A DNA stretch of 64,000 nt from Telopea speciosissima (GCF_018873765.1 NC_057924.1:1674001-1738000), one strand, 5' to 3'. Shown: positions 10,901 through 22,520, numbered from the stretch's first letter. Notes: a model not told the origin generated them from the sequence alone. Translations and numbers: made by a program.

Positions 10901-12350
10901 TAACACAAAAATCTGAATTTCAACAGTATACCAGACAATACAGGCATTTGTTCCCTGTAAACCTATCTTGAGAGGACGCAACAACATTTCTGTATATATA
11001 GTAGTAACCATTTGAGCTGGCAGGTATGGAACCTTATGCATCCGTGAGAATCCTGGTTGCCTTTTCATTGCTACCAATTGTGACGCAATGCGCCACGCGA
11101 CTAATTTGCAAGAATGGCCAGGTATTTCATAACTATGAACATTTACTCAAATGAAATTCAGCTTTTTGAGCACTTTCAAGATGAAAATTTCAGATGTAAA
11201 ATAGTTTTCAGTTTGAGTTTCAGGTGCTGGATGTGTGGTTGGTGCAGTGCGTGGATCAACTCAAAAGGAACCTATTGTTGTTGGAAAACCATCAACGTTT
11301 ATGATGAACTTTCTACTAAAGAAGTATGCAGACCAGTCTTCTTTTTTCTTTTTTTTTTTTTCCTTTTTGTGCATGTTGTGTAGCTGTGGTTTCTTTTTGA
11401 AGGGGGGTTTGGGTGCATAACAGAGAAAATTATGGACTTGAATGCGTCATCTATGAATAGACCTGTCTACCATACTGAAACATGATTTTGATCTCATTAT
11501 TCAGGGCCATTTATTTAATGGAAAACTTTTTTAATAATCACATCTGAAATTGAGATCATAAGGTTTTAAATTGATGAGTTCGTTGAACATGTGGTATGGA
11601 GTGCAGCCATGTACAAATTATTGACGATGATAGGCCTTGATCCCTTGTATAACATTACTATATACATTAGGAAAAGGATGAATCCAATCTTTTTCTTTTG
11701 ATTAACTGTGGGAAGATGTAGTTTTGATTAGAATTTTAATACTTAGGACAGAAAAATGTGTTCCTTAGAATAGCAAAATGTCTTATGGGATTTATCATTT
11801 CCTATATTTAAAATAAGGGAAAAAGATCTCTACTTGGTGGTGTTTTCTACGCTCTCTCACAGGGCACCGTGAGATGACGCCTCTGCCCCCTTGGCCCAGA
11901 CGCTTGTGTAGAGACCATGCGACCAAGTAGAGATTTCTTGCCCTTAAAATAATGATTTCATGGGATTGATTATATAGTTCAAAGAATAGATCATTTACTA
12001 TGTCAAATCCTGCATTTCAGATTCCAAATCCCTACCTCCAAAATGTGCATGGTGGGTGATAGACTGGACACTGATATTTTATTTGGACAAAATTCTGGCT
12101 GCAAGACCCTCCTTGTTCTTACTGGTACAGTCATGTCCTATATTGCTACTTGTCTATTTATTTTCCTTCTTTGAGGAATTCCAAACAATTATGGAGAAAA
12201 CCCATTGATATTCACTCATGATGTTCTTGAAAATTTTCATCATTTGTAGGTGTGACTACTCTACCTGTCCTTGAAGATCCTACAAACAACATTCAGCCAG
12301 ATTATTACACAGGCAATCTATCTGACTTTCTTGAACTATTGGGACCATGA
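7942..12350 (+). CDS. PGLP2: 2-phosphoglycolate phosphatase, PGLP2 type (HAD superfamily)
   Basis: Dephosphorylates 2-phosphoglycolate to glycolate. The 11 exons are 7942-8053, 8146-8213, 8330-8422, 8526-8597, 8841-8912, 9916-9975, 10279-10331, 11024-11121, 11224-11323, 12021-12124 and 12250-12350 (933 bp, 310 aa), all with GT-AG introns. HAD motifs are complete: DCDGV (nucleophile Asp35, acid/base Asp37), TNN (Thr68), the GKPS lysine (Lys231) and GDRLDTD (Asp256, Asp261). Length and wording fit Arabidopsis PGLP2 rather than PGLP1. There is no chloroplast transit peptide: only about 30 residues precede the catalytic domain, so a cytosolic enzyme is inferred. The start is the first ATG in frame with conserved sequence. 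Intron 5 (1.0 kb) and intron 9, which carries a MITE, are the largest. It stands alone; the OPT gene downstream is convergent. Confidence 0.95.
11817..11943. mobile_element. 127-bp Mutator-like MITE in PGLP2 intron 9
   Basis: The ends are inverted repeats: GGGAAAAAGATCTCTACTTGG at the left pairs with CCAAGTAGAGATTTCTTGCCC at the right, with few mismatches. A perfect 9-bp direct duplication, TTAAAATAA, flanks it (11808-11816 and 11944-11952). GGG...CCC ends with a 9-bp duplication are typical of Mutator-type MITEs. It lies inside an intron and should be removed by splicing. Confidence 0.82.
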
Positions 12351-13190
12351 TTGCAACATTTGTCCTTCATAATTTTTGTTAAGATCTCTTTGATATACTT
12401 AACTTTACTTCTATATTTTGAATAAGGGTCATAACAGGAGTATGTGGCCTAGCCTTCTCACTGTACCATTGTTACTAGTTGGTTTGGGGAGCTTTGTTAC
12501 TCATATAGATCCACAAAACATATTCACTAATATTATTTCTATACCATCTTGAAGGATGTGATAAATGGTTGAGATCGTGTTATTGGGTTTAGCTTTTTCT
12601 GGCATCTCCCATTCCTTAATATATCAAACAAGATCTGAGTAATATATTGGATTCAGAATGAATCTAAAAATTTGGCAAGATACAGGTGAATGTTTCCGCA
12701 AAGTCATGGACCTTTTTGCAACTTCAAGAAATAAAAAACCAGCCAACCAAGAAGGCAGGAAATCTGTTCAAAACAAATTCTGTTTCATATGAAACTTTAC
12801 AGAAATACAAGGTGGAGAGAATTTAACTCACAATTTCCTGAACTTTGCAGTTAGTATTGCTAGATTTCCATTTAGTGCAATCAGGCTGATTTCCCTTGGA
12901 CTTGCTGATAATGATTTTAACATGCAAGGTAACTTGAATTCTCTATTCCAATTGATTAAATAAGGACCAATTTTTTTTGCCATTAAATAATCCAAATCTA
13001 CTTAAATTTAGTAAATATATCAGTGTCCCCAGTCTTCTGTGCTGTCTTATTATTTGTTCCATCAAAACTCTGACAAGTTGAATGACCAAGTAAGTGTAGG
13101 TACTTAACTAGCCTTTGAATCATGAGTAATGATAGAAAAGAAATTCAAATTTGGGTTACACAAAATAAAGGGGAAAATGTTGTAGTGATA
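12351..13190. other. PGLP2 3' UTR and spacer
   Basis: The 3' UTR probably runs to about 12.43 kb, where GAATAAGG offers a weak polyadenylation signal (about 12418-12427). The remainder is A+T-rich with no recognisable gene or repeat end. Confidence 0.4.
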
Positions 13191-13194
13191 TAAA

Positions 13195-13430
13195 TATTTT
13201 ATGGGAAATTTTCATGTACCTCCCCTGAGGTATCACGTAATTATAAAAATACTCGTCAGTTTTGGAAAATTATGTCCCCGTATTTTTGTAAAAATTTAAC
13301 AAATGCACTCATTCCGTTAAATTGTGACTAACAAAGTTAGCATTAAATGGTAAATTGATCAAATTACCCAACTTATCTTCCCCAAATCGTTTAGGGTTTG
13401 AAAAAAAGGAACACATCTCCTCTGTTTTGC
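13195..13430 (+). mobile_element. Lone terminal segment of a Mutator-like element
   Basis: GGGAAATTTTCATGTACCTCCCC followed by phrases such as CATTCCGTTAAATTGTGACTAAC and GGTAAATTGATCAAATTACCC has the same style as the long inverted ends at 24.4 kb and 28.1 kb: a short A/T-rich tip, then '..TTAACG..GTTA..' and 'AAATTACCC' words. I could not find a matching inverted end downstream, so this may be a truncated element. Confidence 0.35.
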
Positions 13431-13469
13431 GATACCTGTAACTCATTTGGGAAAAAAGGGAACACATCG

Positions 13470-13640
13470 CCGCCATTGCTACCACCATTACCCTTCTACC
13501 ACCATCACCGTTACCACCACTACCACTACCCTTCTACCACCATCACAACCACTACTGCCACTATTATCCTGTCACCACCACCACCACCACTTCCATGCCA
13601 CCATCACTGTGATCGCCACCACTAGTGCCACTACCCCGCC
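13470..13640. repeat. (CCA/CAC)n-rich microsatellite
   Basis: A dense run of ACCACCATCACC-type triplets. Frames open through it encode His/Thr/Pro homopolymer-like peptides and are not credible genes. Confidence 0.8.
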
Positions 13641-14183
13641 ACCACCACTCTTCCCAAAGAAATATAGAGAATCTATTCTTAAAAATTGAGCTACCAAATA
13701 GATTTTTTTATTCTTGAAATATTTTATATTGGTACAACCAAAATAATTTCAATTTTTTGACAGAAAAATCCATTTGTTGACTATTTCATGAAATCAATCT
13801 AAAATTGAAATAGAAATCATACCAAATCAGGCTTTAGTGTTGCTCAATTACCGTATACTTCTTGTGAATTTCCAAGAACAAATTCTATTTTCAGAGTCAA
13901 CCCAAATCTGCACCATATCTTAACACTCATCAGACATTGGGTATGGGACCTGTCTCTCTATCCTCCTACATCAGAACCTATAACCTACATTGAACCAAAC
14001 CCCCACCACATTTGGATTTCTATACCAATTCCCAATCCACAGACTAGATCACCATTATTTTCATATGGGAGCTTCGACCACATTAGCAAAGAGGGTGGAC
14101 AAATCATTTTTGTCCTCTTGAATTGTGGTCATACTGGTTCAGCCTAAGAAGTCAAGGCTCGAAAGATCAAGCAAGAAATCATT

Positions 14184-14372
14184 GGATCGGATCCCTTTGC
14201 TGTGCGGGCTGCTCCAACGGCCCTGCTGCATAGATACATCAATGCGTGCAATGACCGTCCAACCCACTATCCGAGCGCTGTGCCCAGGTGGGGTAAGGCA
14301 ATCATTGTGCGCCTTATTGTGTCTGCATAGTAGGGCCGTTGGGGCAGCCCGCGCAGCAGCCGATCCGGGTCT
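14184..14372. mobile_element. 189-bp G+C-rich palindromic element with 9-bp duplication
   Basis: The left arm (14184-14236) contains TGTGCGGGCTGCTCCAACGG and CCCTGCTGCATAGA. The right arm carries their inverse (GGGCCGTTGGGGCAGCCCGC). GAAATCATT stands on both sides (14175-14183 and 14373-14381), a perfect 9-bp duplication. The outer tips are GGATCGGATCC and its imperfect inverse. It is much richer in G+C than its surroundings. A Mutator-type MITE is the likeliest class. The open frames that cross it on both strands are a consequence of composition. Confidence 0.7.
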
Positions 14373-14830
14373 GAAATCATTGGTGCAGAAGCCAAGGAGT
14401 AAAACAGACAATTGGATTCTCCAACCAGAGTCAATTCCATTGCCTTGGGCTTGGGAGCTGTACTCACTTCTATTTAACATCCAGACTTTTTAATTAATTT
14501 TTTTTCATTCTGCATCAAGCCATTAAGAAAATGGACGGGCAATTGATTTAAAATTATAAAGATGCCATTTCATAATTTTTTATTTATTACCTGTAAGCTT
14601 CTAGTGGAACATTCACAAGCAAGTTTTTGAAATTTTGAATTAAGCTTTGACCCACTTTCCTTACTTGTTTCTGGTCATGTGCCAAGGTTATTGTGAAGCC
14701 ATTACTAGGTATAGTGAAAATAAAAGGGAAAATCTTATTGTAACAATTAAAAAGAAGTTATAATCTTACTTTTTGGCCTTTTCAGTATAAAACTTAATCT
14801 TTTCCCCTTTCAATGAGAGTAAAATTTTTA

Positions 14831-15007
14831 GGGAAAAAGAACTCTGTGCGTGAGTGTGGCCTACGCCAGCACTCCCATGAATCTATCTCTCTGCTCCTCA
14901 AATGAAAAGACACCTCTGCCCCCCCCCCCCCCAATTTTAAGGATGAGAGAGATAGACTAGTGTGAGTGCTGACGTAGGCCACACTCCGAGACAGAAAATT
15001 ACTTCCC
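14831..15007. mobile_element. 177-bp Mutator-like MITE
   Basis: GGGAAAAAGAACTCTGTGCG at the left pairs with the inverse of GAGACAGAAAATTACTTCCC at the right. Inside them, GTGTGGCCTACGCCAGCACTC and GAGTGCTGACGTAGGCCACAC are near-perfect inverses. Flanking 9-mers AAATTTTTA and AATCTTTTA match at 7 of 9 positions. The centre has a C homopolymer run. It has the same GGG...CCC design as the copies at 11.8, 32.9, 45.4 and 63.5 kb. Confidence 0.68.
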
Positions 15008-15009
15008 AA

Positions 15010-16025
15010 TCTTTTATTTCACATGCCATTTGAGAAAGCATACAAGACAATGACAACTCTTTATAGTGACATACATAATAGTGAAAAATCTCTCTTTAAC
15101 CCTTGAATATAAGAACTTTGGAGAACAAGATAAGAGGCAATCTAAAGAAAATTACAATTTATATAAATTCACCACTTTGATAACAACAAGAGCCACCCAA
15201 AATAAAAAGACATATTTACATGATCAAAAGTTCTTTCTTTCTTTCTTTTGATTTACTGTTTTGGCTTTGCTAAGGCACTGGTTAAGTCAGCAAGGGCCAT
15301 TTACTTTTTGTTTTCCCTCCTTGACTGGCAAATGTTATGCACTTATGGGAAGGGGCATTATGCCCTAGATGCCTTGTCCCTCATGTGATTTGGCCGGGTG
15401 ACCTAACTAGATCCCTCACTGGTGATCCAATCACTACCCTTTCACCAATTCCCTCATCCCCTTTTGTGCTTCACTCAGTAACTCTTCTACAGGTCTACCA
15501 CATCCATTATTTAACCATCTCTCTCTCTTGTAGTATTGCACATGCAAGCCTTTGGTTGTGTTCTAAGGGATTCCCCCAGCACTCTGCCAAAACCCTTGTA
15601 AACTCACCATTAGGGCAAGAAAAAGGAATTGTTGATCAACACATTGATGACAGTGTAAGAGTAGAATAAGAACAATACCTCCATAAAGATTCTTATCAAT
15701 CCCTATCCATTGATTTCAACTATTCAGAAAAATTTTGCCTAAAACTAAATAAAGTATACTTTACAAAAAAATACAATTAAAAGGGCCAAAAAAAAGGGAG
15801 ATGGTTCTCTAAGCAGGCAGCTAGAGATCTGCCATGTGGTAAAACAGGTGGGGCTCAAAATTTATCGACATTTAAACCCTAATTCCCCTGCCCACATTTG
15901 AAGTTTCAACCCAATCAAAAATTTTAAGGTGGCTAAATACAGGTTATCAAAAATCCAAGACTGTACACAGTAATTGCCGGAGTTACAGTAAGTGAGCATG
16001 GAAAAATATTGGGATGATGCCAATA
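15010..16025. other. Spacer, nothing recognised
   Basis: A+T-rich sequence between the MITE and the repeat at 16.03 kb. A frame open at 15337-15669 has no recognisable domain and no splice context; I do not call it a gene. Confidence 0.4.
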
Positions 16026-16029
16026 TATA

Positions 16030-16155
16030 GGAGGGTATTTGATTGAATTAGGTTCTGAAATTTGATAGTACTGGTCAATCAATACCGCTCTCTAGATATC
16101 CTTCCTAGGGTCAGAATTATCATATCACTCTTCCACGTGGCAAAAATGCAGCAGG
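16030..16155 (+). repeat. Dispersed repeat family R1, copy 1
   Basis: Begins GGAGGGTATTTGATTGAATT, then GAAATTTGATA, TCTAGATATCC, and ends in TCTTCCACGTGGC. Copies with the same order of words lie at 37.46-37.58 kb and 43.20-43.33 kb. Inverted, more decayed relatives may lie near 18.04-18.12 and 27.12-27.20 kb. No inverted ends or duplication could be fixed, so the class is unknown. Confidence 0.6.
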
Positions 16156-16237
16156 CTGCTTGGAGATTCCTTTCCGAGCTGTTCGCTTAGAGGAACTTTT
16201 CTCAAAAGAAAGGGAAAAAGGAAAAAGGAGAGAAATC

Positions 16238-19200
16238 TCATGAAACAGATGGGCATCCATCAACCTTAATCCTTGGATGTGTAGGACAAGATGCTAAAAG
16301 GCAATGATCACCTTGATCTGAACCCCACCAATCTGGACCAGGGATCCCATTCATTTCGAGAACAAAATAGATAAGGATGGACATGAAAGCAACCCCTGCA
16401 TCTAAGGCTGCTGAGAGAACATAATTGTGCCTAGCCCACCACCCTCTATACCTCCGATACACATAGACATTGAAGAAGATGCCAACCATACCCCAAGTCC
16501 AATAGTTGACAGCCTTAGCCTCTGGAAAGGAGGAAGCATTGTAGAAGATGAGGGGCATGTGGATGAGTCGTATCCATTTGTATTGTGGAAACTTGCGACT
16601 TAACCACCAAACTGGCACTGGTGAAAGAAAACCAACAAGGAAGAACCAATTCAACTTCACATACACACCAAGCTTCCCAAACATGCGAAGTGGCCCAACC
16701 ACTCCCCATATAATGGAAGCGCTGTAGAATACATGGTCACCTGGGCATGTCCATGGACTTCCCTTTGGCAAGTGATGAACATCACAAATATTCTCCACAC
16801 CATTTAGAAGCCACCATGCTGTGCCGAACTGGGTCATGTTGTTGATCAATGTCCCAACCATCTACAACAACCAAATCACAATATTGGTCTTGCTTCTTAC
16901 TGTGACACAATTTCAAAAATTGCAGAACATTACCTGAACTATGAACATTGATCTAGGAGGGATCTTCATGTAGTGTCCCAGCTTTAAATCTGAAATGAAA
17001 AAGATTGCTTGCACCATACTTATATAACCGTAGGTCTTGAAAGCCACGTTGGCAATGGGTTTTCCCGGATAAAGATAGCCAATAATTAGCTCTGTGATCA
17101 CATTCAGACCAGGTTGCTGTACACAGTTTAAAAAAAAAAAAAAACACTAGTTAGAGATGTGGTATCCTCTCCATAAGAGAGAGACGGAGAGAGAGAGAAG
17201 AGAGAGATTACTTGGTTTGTAGTTGCTGTTATTATACCAATAGGCAACGTGAAAACTAGACCCACAGCAATGGCTAATAGGATCCCCCAATAAGGAAGTT
17301 GTAGTTTTTTATCAAAACCTTCACATGTGAAAACAGATAGTCCAAGCACTGACGCAAAGATTGAATAAAACCACCACTGTGGGACTGAATCATACTTGTT
17401 CATTATCCTGTTGTAGACATCTCCAGTCTTATCTTTTATGCTTGACTTCATTTGTCGCCAAATTGATCTGTGAAGTGATAGAGCCAAGATTATGTTGAAG
17501 ATTGATAACATTGACTTCATTGGCTAGGCCGAAAGCATTGCCCTAGCCAGCTCCTCCAAGTCTAAACTCCAAAGTTGGAATATGCCTCAGGAGAAGGAAA
17601 CATAACAAAAGAGGGCGAAAAAATGGTAAAATTCTCTAGTGAAAGCATTTCTAAAACTTCAAAATAGCTTATAAAAACTCAAAACTAAATAAGCACAAGT
17701 TTTTTCTCTAATTCAAAGATAACAGCTAACTGAAAAATACCAAAAAACCTTTTCTACAACATTAGAAACAATTCACTAATTTAAGGTCAACCATCATTGT
17801 TAAGAAAATCCCTTCTACTATGGGCAAAATTTTGAGGCTTCCCCAAACTGTTCAACTTTTTGCAGCCAGAATGATGGTTGACCTTAATGAATTAATAGGG
17901 AACCCACTGGATAGTCTACAAATCAAATTCCATGGCCTTGTTCAACTATATAGTTCAGCATCTAGTTTAGTCATCTTCTCTCCTGCATTGTAAATTATCA
18001 AATCAAGATCAAATTGATAGATATCTCATATAGCAATTCTACCCATGGGATAGATAGAGGACTGTCTAGGCCGGGCATCTGTCAAATTTCAAGGCCATAA
18101 TCAATTATATATCCCACCACAATGTTGGATTTTTTACTTTAACCATCCAAATCATAACCTAGATTGACCCTTCGATTATGGAACCCGGTGTGATGCCTTT
18201 GGGTTAAAAACTTACCACAAGAGTCATTACTCAATTATATTATAGAGAAGTTTATACTAAACATGCAGTAGCGTTTTGTCCAATTCTAAGTAGTTAAATA
18301 ACACATCTCTTTTTTTCATCATCTTTTAGTTTTTTTTTTTTGGTAATATCATCATCTTTTAGTTTGTTTATTTAAGGAATAGACAGTTATAACTCAACTC
18401 AACTCAACAAAGCCTAATTATCCCAATAGAATAACCCAAAGACATGGTTACTCACCTTCCATCAAAAAGGGCTACATGGGAGAGACTTGCCGCTAATGTT
18501 GCAAAGCTCGCACCATAAGTAAATGCAAAAGCGATACTGACGTAGACCTTACTGTAGTTATCATAAGCATGTTCATTGAACTCGAAAGTCTTCAAGTTCA
18601 AGATCCGTGTAACATTGTAGCTGTTACCATATTCATCAAATGTCCCACTGGAGAAAATGGGAAACCGCTTAGACTCGAAAGAATTGGTCCAATAAGCAAT
18701 CGGGATTAAAACATAAAGTGCGAGGAAGGCACCCGCAAGCGAGCATATAATGGAGTATGGTGGGTAGGACAGTGGACTACTCAAAAAGGCAGTCACCACA
18801 TTCCAGTCGAGTGCAAATGATCCAAGACCCAGCCCTTGTACCCCTGCACCAATTTGGTGGGCTGTGATTGACTTAGGCCATATCCAACATATGAATGAGA
18901 GAGCAGTTAATGAAGGGAAGAGATAGGCTGGGAAAACTGAGTAAGCAAAGCATGAGCCAAGGGCTATCACGAAGAATTGGAAACTTGACAATCTACCCTT
19001 TAACCTTATTTCTTTCTCATGGAGAGCCCTGCAAGATCCATACCCAACAAGGTTAGTAACACATACACACATAGATAGATAGAGAGAGAGAGAAAGAGAG
19101 AGAGATACCTGAACAGAGACACCTGAACGAGGGTGGCTGGCCACCACATGTAGGGTGAATCAACGAGGAACTTTCGAAAGAGACCAGCCCAACCATATCC

Positions 19201-20281
19201 AAGCATCTGTTTGTCAAGGGGAAAAAAATTTGTTCCTTTAATTACATTTTTTATTTTTCAAATTGAGGAGGAAATACAACATCAGTTTTTTGTTATGGAT
19301 GATTGCAATGGAGTAGGTCAAGTGACAAAATCAAAGTATTTTTAAAAATAAGAACCAGAGTAGAGAGGATGAAAAATACAGAGATGCTTGAACATAAATG
19401 GCAAGGCATTTGATGAGTGACGCACCTGGGTAGTTAGGGTTAGCAAAATGGCAATGACGGGTTGGATGTCCTGCTTGTAGAAAATTCTAAGAATGGTGAC
19501 AATGTGGATCGCGTAGACACCACCACTTCCGACGTTTGCAAAAATGGTGATGAGGACGTGCTCCTTCATGTTGAATGGTCCAGGGTTCAACGAGAATGAC
19601 CACCCTCCTCCCAGCATCGGAACCCTCACTGTTTTCACCGGCAATGTCGCAGCCATCAGCTTTCCCACCGGAAGAATTGCCAGTTGAAGAGAGATGGATC
19701 CAATGCTCACCGGGTTCTGTCGAAACCGGTAAAACTGATTTATGAAGGAAAGCAACATGCATGACAGAACCCCTAACACCCAAGTTCGAAACGTTAACGT
19801 CGGCATTGTTGGGTCGTCGGTGATTGGAACTGTTAGCCGGACTTCCTCGATTGGACAATCATTCACCTCTTCTTCTTTACATTCTACAAATTGGACAAGG
19901 AAGAAAGAATACTAAGATTGATTTGGGTTGTTCTATCTATCATTACGTTCATCCTTCTTCTTTCCAGAAGCAGAACACCCCTAAATAAAAACCCAAAATT
20001 TTTGTTTTTGTTCCTGGCTCCCGAAGTACACTCCTAACCGTTGCATGGAAATTACTGGCAATGGTTTTGTTTATACAATGTTTTAGTTTCTCTTCACAAG
20101 TTTTTGTTTCAAACAAATAAAACAATTTCAAATTTTTATATGTTTTAGTTTCTCTGCAAGTTTTTGTTTCAACCAAATAACACATTTTCATAATCTATCT
20201 ACCGCCCCTGAATTAATGAAAGAATATCAGAGAGAGAGAGAGAGAAAGAGAGGCACCTTTGTCATCAGCAGAAACCGCCAT
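16238..20281 (-). CDS. OPT1: Oligopeptide transporter, OPT1/5-type
   Basis: Proton-coupled uptake of small peptides and related compounds across the plasma membrane (family knowledge). Minus-strand exons are 20257-20281, 19426-19883, 19109-19206, 18456-19028, 17212-17467, 16934-17116 and 16238-16861 (2217 bp, 738 aa), all GT-AG. The two OPT signature motifs are present: [10 protein letters not shown] (108-117) and KIPPR (521-525). There are many hydrophobic helices, and the length fits the family. The C-terminus DQGDHC.LASCPT and N-terminal [15 protein letters not shown] resemble the OPT1/OPT5 group; position next to NOP2 supports OPT1. Exon 1 has only 25 coding bases; its ATG is the first in frame and the following acidic stretch is typical. 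Intron 1 holds a tandem repeat and intron 4 a palindromic MITE. Subclade assignment is less certain than family. Confidence 0.93.
17781..17887. mobile_element. 107-bp hairpin, Stowaway-like MITE in OPT intron 4
   Basis: TTAAGGTCAACCATCATT (17781-17798) is exactly inverted at 17870-17887, a perfect 18-bp stem around a 71-base loop. If the terminal TA is taken as the duplication, the ends are AGGTCAACC..., compatible with a Mariner/Stowaway-type element. The family is uncertain, because the usual CTCCCTCC tip is absent. Confidence 0.55.
20079..20190. repeat. Two-copy tandem repeat of about 60 bp in OPT intron 1
   Basis: TGTTTTAGTTTCTCT..CAAGTTTTTGTTTCAA.CAAATAA occurs twice in a row (about 20079-20130 and 20141-20190) with few differences. 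An (AG)n tract follows at 20229-20252 beside the exon 1 donor. Confidence 0.7.
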
Positions 20282-21010
20282 TGCAGCTGCAATGGGGTTC
20301 TGCTAGTGCTAAAAGGAGAGGACTGATGAAGAAATAGTTGTTGCAGAGACGGTCAAATGACAATAATGATCCTACCCTGTATAAAAAGTTTAGAATCTCC
20401 TAGGTTCCTCGATCGAAATTCAAGTTTTGTTTCGTAATATCTTTCTATCATCTGTGTTCCCCTGTAGAACACGACCCAATTTGGTGATGGGCGTGGCGGT
20501 GGTGGTGGTGGTGGTGGTGGCGGCGGCGGTGGTTGGAGACGATGACCGGGAAACAGGGGGTTCGTTTGTTGGGGCAGGGGGTGCCAATGTGGTAAACAGA
20601 TTATCTGTTTCCTTTGACCAGTTTTCCAAATTTTTTTACCCGAAAAAAAAATTTCTTTTTCTCTTACGAGGGGGTTTCTGCTACATGGAAACAACAAGAG
20701 CCTCAGACGTCAAAACGGTTTCGGACAGATACGTATGCGTAATGCCACCCTGGCTTACTTTGAATTGATGAGGTCGGAAGGGAATAGATGAATCCCCTCC
20801 TTTATGGAGTTTTATAAATTTGGGTCCGTTTGATTTGTCACCAGCTAGGTGACAAGATCAGTTCTAACGAAAGTTCTAACTTATAAGTTTTATAACCTAT
20901 AATTCCCATGTTTTATTTTTTTTTTCAAATTTTTAGGGTTAAAATGGTAGTTAGAAGTTAAACCAAATCACTATCATTGGTTTTTTTCTCCGTGGTTATC
21001 GGAGTAGAAG
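20282..21010. other. OPT upstream region with (GGT)n tract
   Basis: This is the promoter side of the minus-strand OPT gene. It carries a GGTGGTGGC microsatellite at about 20490-20535, whose frames (Val/Ala or Pro runs) are not credible genes. No TATA box or other element could be fixed with confidence. Confidence 0.4.
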
Positions 21011-21290
21011 ATGGATTTCATCAAAAAAGAAACCGCTTCAGCGAACTTGAGAGATTTCATCACGGAAGGGAAAGAGCTTCAACGATTTTATCACAGAATG
21101 TTAATGGCTTTCAAGCATCACCTTGAGGAACAGAGCAGAAGCTTATAGCGATTTCTCCGATGCTTCTACGATATTATGTTAGCATCTGTTAGAAAAATCG
21201 TTCCTTCTGGGTTTGAAGGTCTAACTTCTCAATTCCTCCATTGGAGCTCTTGGAATTGTTGAGGCAAAGCAATCTATCTCGGAAAAGGTT
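21011..21290 (+). pseudogene. Fragment of an unrecognised gene, frame broken
   Basis: ATG at 21011 opens MDFIKKETASANLRDFITEG and continues through ELQRFYHRMLMAFKHHLEEQS before a stop. In shifted frames the sequence still looks like protein: EAYSDFSDASTILC (about 21147-21190) and SSIGALGIVEAKQSISEK (about 21235-21288), the last followed by a GTTGGT donor-like site. The composition is that of a helical soluble protein. At least two frame changes separate the parts, so it looks like the decayed first exon of a host gene. I do not recognise the family with confidence. Confidence 0.4.
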
Positions 21291-21634
21291 GGTTTTTTTT
21301 TTTTTTAACCATCCAAAAGCTCTCCGGCTTCGATGAAGAGAGGAAATATTAATGCAACATCAAAATTGTTAAAATCAAGAACTACAACATAAATAAACTT
21401 TCTTATCTTTAGCAGGCAAATTTTTTTTTTGAATTTTACATTTGCCGTAATTTGTTTCTGCGGCTATTTTGAAATTTTATCCACACGACCACACCTGCTT
21501 CGCCTTCTGTTGTTCGTAATACCATTATAGCGCAGCTGCTATTCGCTTGCAAGTAAAAGAAGCATTTTGGTCAGATTTCAAAGAGAATAGAGAAGTGACA
21601 AGGTAGGAAAAATGAGCACTGCAACCCCACCGCT

Positions 21635-22500
21635 GTGAATAGCCACCCCTATTCCGCCGTTGCTTGGCATGTATTCTGTCCGCCTCAGTGCGTGTTACCA
21701 GTCTGCCTCAGTGTGTGTAATCTCTCCCTCTATTTCAGTTTTGGTGGTTGGTTGCTCACCACCATGGCCCTTGGAAGCTGCTCGGATGATGACGCCGATG
21801 CCGACACCGACGACGACGACGACAACCGCCCCATCTCCCTCCTTCCCCTGCTGCCCCACCGCCCCATCTCCCTCTCTCACCTCTTCTGTGTCCCACCGCC
21901 TCCCCCTCCCCTGAAATTTCAGCAAAACCTCCCAGCATCCCCCATTCTACTACCCTCATCTTACCCCCTGCTCCCACCCGCCTCCAAACCTCCAGATCTC
22001 ATCGCAATTCTCACTCTCACCCCCATTCTGTTCCCACCCCATCCTCCCTCCCCCTCCCCTGTAACGCCCTATTCTCTCCACCCCATCCATGCTTCCTCCT
22101 CCCACCACCCACCACCCACCCACTTGCATCCCCCTCCCATGAAGCCGATGCCCCCTGTTTCCCTTGTTCCGTCTCTGTTATGGTTTTTTACCATCGTCGA
22201 AAACTCACCCTCTCTCCCCTGTTTCCCCTGTTCCGTCTCTGTTATGGTTTTTTACCATCGTCGAAAAAAACTCACCCTCTCTCTCTTATTTTCCCCTGTT
22301 CCGTTTCTGTTATGGTTTTTTACCATCGTCGAAAACTCACCCTCTCCCCCTGTTCACCCTCACCGCACCCCCCTCCTCGCTCTAACCCGAAGACCTCCTC
22401 TCTCACTCCCATTCAAACTCCTGCTTTGATTCCATGTTCCCACCTCAGCTCCCAACTCACCCCTTTCCACCCTGATGCATCCACCTTGCCTTGTTTTTCC
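21635..22500. repeat. Pyrimidine-rich low-complexity tract with three 64-68-bp tandem copies
   Basis: This C/T-rich stretch leaves several frames open on both strands, all low-complexity Pro/Ser/His. Within it the unit TTCCGTCTCTGTTATGG..TTTTTTACCATCGTCGAAAACTCACCCTCT is repeated three times, starting at 22167, 22231 and 22299. No recognisable domain is present. Confidence 0.65.
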
Positions 22501-22520
22501 TTTTCTTTTTTTGCTTGTGG

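Noticed and set aside
13398-13689. Thr/His/Pro-rich frames
   Set aside because: Translation of a CCA/CAC microsatellite.
14125-14493. Overlapping frames of about 110-120 codons on both strands
   Set aside because: They span a 189-bp palindromic insertion with a 9-bp duplication; the openness comes from its G+C content.
20353-20768. Frames with Pro or Val/Ala homopolymer runs
   Set aside because: Produced by the (GGT)n microsatellite upstream of the OPT gene.
21635-22429. 264-codon plus-strand frame, Pro/Ser/His-rich
   Set aside because: Pyrimidine-rich low-complexity DNA with an internal three-copy tandem repeat; several other frames are open too; no domain, no splice context.
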